Shown: positions 5,585 through 5,721 of the stretch, piece after piece | How the letters are laid out: the number at the start of each line of letters is the position of its first letter | How positions within the stretch are numbered: the first letter of the stretch is position 1 | DNA from: Atopobiaceae bacterium | GTDB taxonomy: Bacteria; Actinomycetota; Coriobacteriia; Coriobacteriales; Atopobiaceae | NCBI GenBank assembly: GCA_017460265.1 | Contig: JAFUBJ010000457.1 | Location: forward strand, 1-5,721 | DNA length: 5,721 nt | Direction of reading: 5' to 3' | Translations under genes and position numbers: made by a program | Notes under the pieces: model-generated | The model's database searches: none | The model's input: the letters and a program-made list of their open reading frames with translations, nothing else | Told to the model about the DNA's origin: nothing

Positions 5585-5608
5585 AAAATAGCCGCTCTAC
5601 CTGCGGCT
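5585..5608 (-). terminator. Terminator-like hairpin in the riboswitch expression platform
   Basis: On the minus strand AGCCGC (5603-5608) pairs perfectly with GCGGCT (5590-5595) around a 7-base loop, followed by ATTTTC. The stem and loop use the bases that would form the 3' strands of aptamer helices P4 (5600-5602) and P1 (5595-5599). Ligand-bound aptamer and hairpin should therefore compete. The 6-bp stem and four-U tract are weak for a terminator, so the assignment is tentative. Confidence 0.4.
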
Positions 5609-5709
5609 GCATTACTTTCTTGGGTATTCTGCATTACCCAGATCAGGTTGGAGGGTCGCAGCCGCGATGGGCCACCTCTCAGCCGGCGTGCGCCAGCTCC
5701 CCTATCGAG
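5595..5709 (-). promoter_or_regulatory. TPP (THI-box) riboswitch, modified
   Basis: Read on the minus strand, the hallmarks of a thiamin pyrophosphate aptamer appear in order. The P2 5' strand AGGG (5700-5703) comes first. P3 is the near-perfect hairpin GCTGGCG/CGCCGGC (5682-5697). The invariant CTGAGA (5677-5682) follows, then a variable P3a-like segment, the P2 3' strand CCCT (5652-5655), and AACCTGATCTGGGTAATGC (5631-5649), matching the pyrophosphate-side consensus. The canonical ending CCAGCG-AGGGA does not follow directly. Instead 22 extra bases intervene before a second GTAATGCAG and CCGCAGG, after which P4 (CCT/AGG) and P1 (CTCGA 5705-5709 with TAGAG 5595-5599, one mismatch) can close. 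No thiamin gene lies downstream in the window; the next gene is the ATPase with its own promoter. TPP identity is secure from the motifs; function of this copy is uncertain. Confidence 0.85.
5607..5637. repeat. 9-bp direct repeat inside the TPP aptamer
   Basis: CTGCATTAC (minus strand GTAATGCAG) occurs at 5607-5615 and 5629-5637, 22 bp apart. Each copy contains the conserved L5 sequence UAAUGC of the TPP aptamer, so the riboswitch has two candidate L5 segments. The bases between them can pair with the first copy's flank: TGGGTA with TACCCA forms a 6-bp hairpin. A small duplication or insertion event in P5/L5 would explain the pattern. Confidence 0.65.
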
Positions 5710-5721
5710 TTGTTATTGTAG

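Noticed and set aside
5595..5709. The plus-strand reading of the riboswitch region as a structured RNA
   Set aside because: The conserved THI-box bases match only when read on the minus strand.
1..5721. tRNA, rRNA, CRISPR or insertion sequence
   Set aside because: I saw no cloverleaf, rRNA motif, regularly spaced long repeats, transposase motif or terminal inverted repeats; the 23-bp series is too short and close-packed to be a CRISPR array.

Overview
The window looks like a piece of a GC-rich actinobacterial chromosome. Gene style, protein sequences and strong purine-rich ribosome binding sites suggest a gut or oral member of the Coriobacteriia (Olsenella/Collinsella/Atopobium-like). This is an inference from impression, not from a search. 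Three intact genes of ordinary metabolism or regulation fill the first 3.2 kb, and an accessory, rearranged stretch fills the rest.

Left part (1-1980): a DeoR-family repressor (minus strand, 46-825) is transcribed divergently from a Cof-type HAD phosphatase (plus strand, 1060-1887). The intergenic region carries TCAG repeats at 10-bp spacing downstream of a candidate promoter on each side. This suggests one regulator controlling both itself and the phosphatase. A perfect 15-bp hairpin (1904-1940) separates the phosphatase from the convergent next gene.

Middle (1980-4118): a stand-alone GltD-like FeS/FAD/NAD(P) oxidoreductase (minus strand, start at 3212) is followed by a 470-bp gap. After the gap lie two gene remnants joined tail to tail: the first 41 codons of a Gfo/Idh/MocA-type dehydrogenase on the plus strand and the first ~54 codons of an aldo/keto reductase on the minus strand. 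Both 3' halves are missing, as if a deletion had fused two convergent genes. The reductase remnant also has a one-base frameshift.

Right part (4119-5721): an intact AAA_14/DUF4143 ATPase (minus strand, best start GTG at 5408) is preceded by a good sigma70-type promoter. Three copies of a TTTAGAG-containing element, exactly 23 bp apart, overlap this promoter. Upstream of it, on the same strand, is a thiamin pyrophosphate (TPP) riboswitch with no thiamin gene behind it. The aptamer has an apparent 22-nt insertion in its P5/L5 arm, flanked by a 9-bp direct repeat, and a terminator-like hairpin overlaps its 3' end. The simplest reading is that the ATPase cassette occupies a site where a riboswitch-controlled gene used to be, within a region that has also lost parts of two metabolic genes. 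No tRNA, rRNA, CRISPR array or insertion sequence was recognised.
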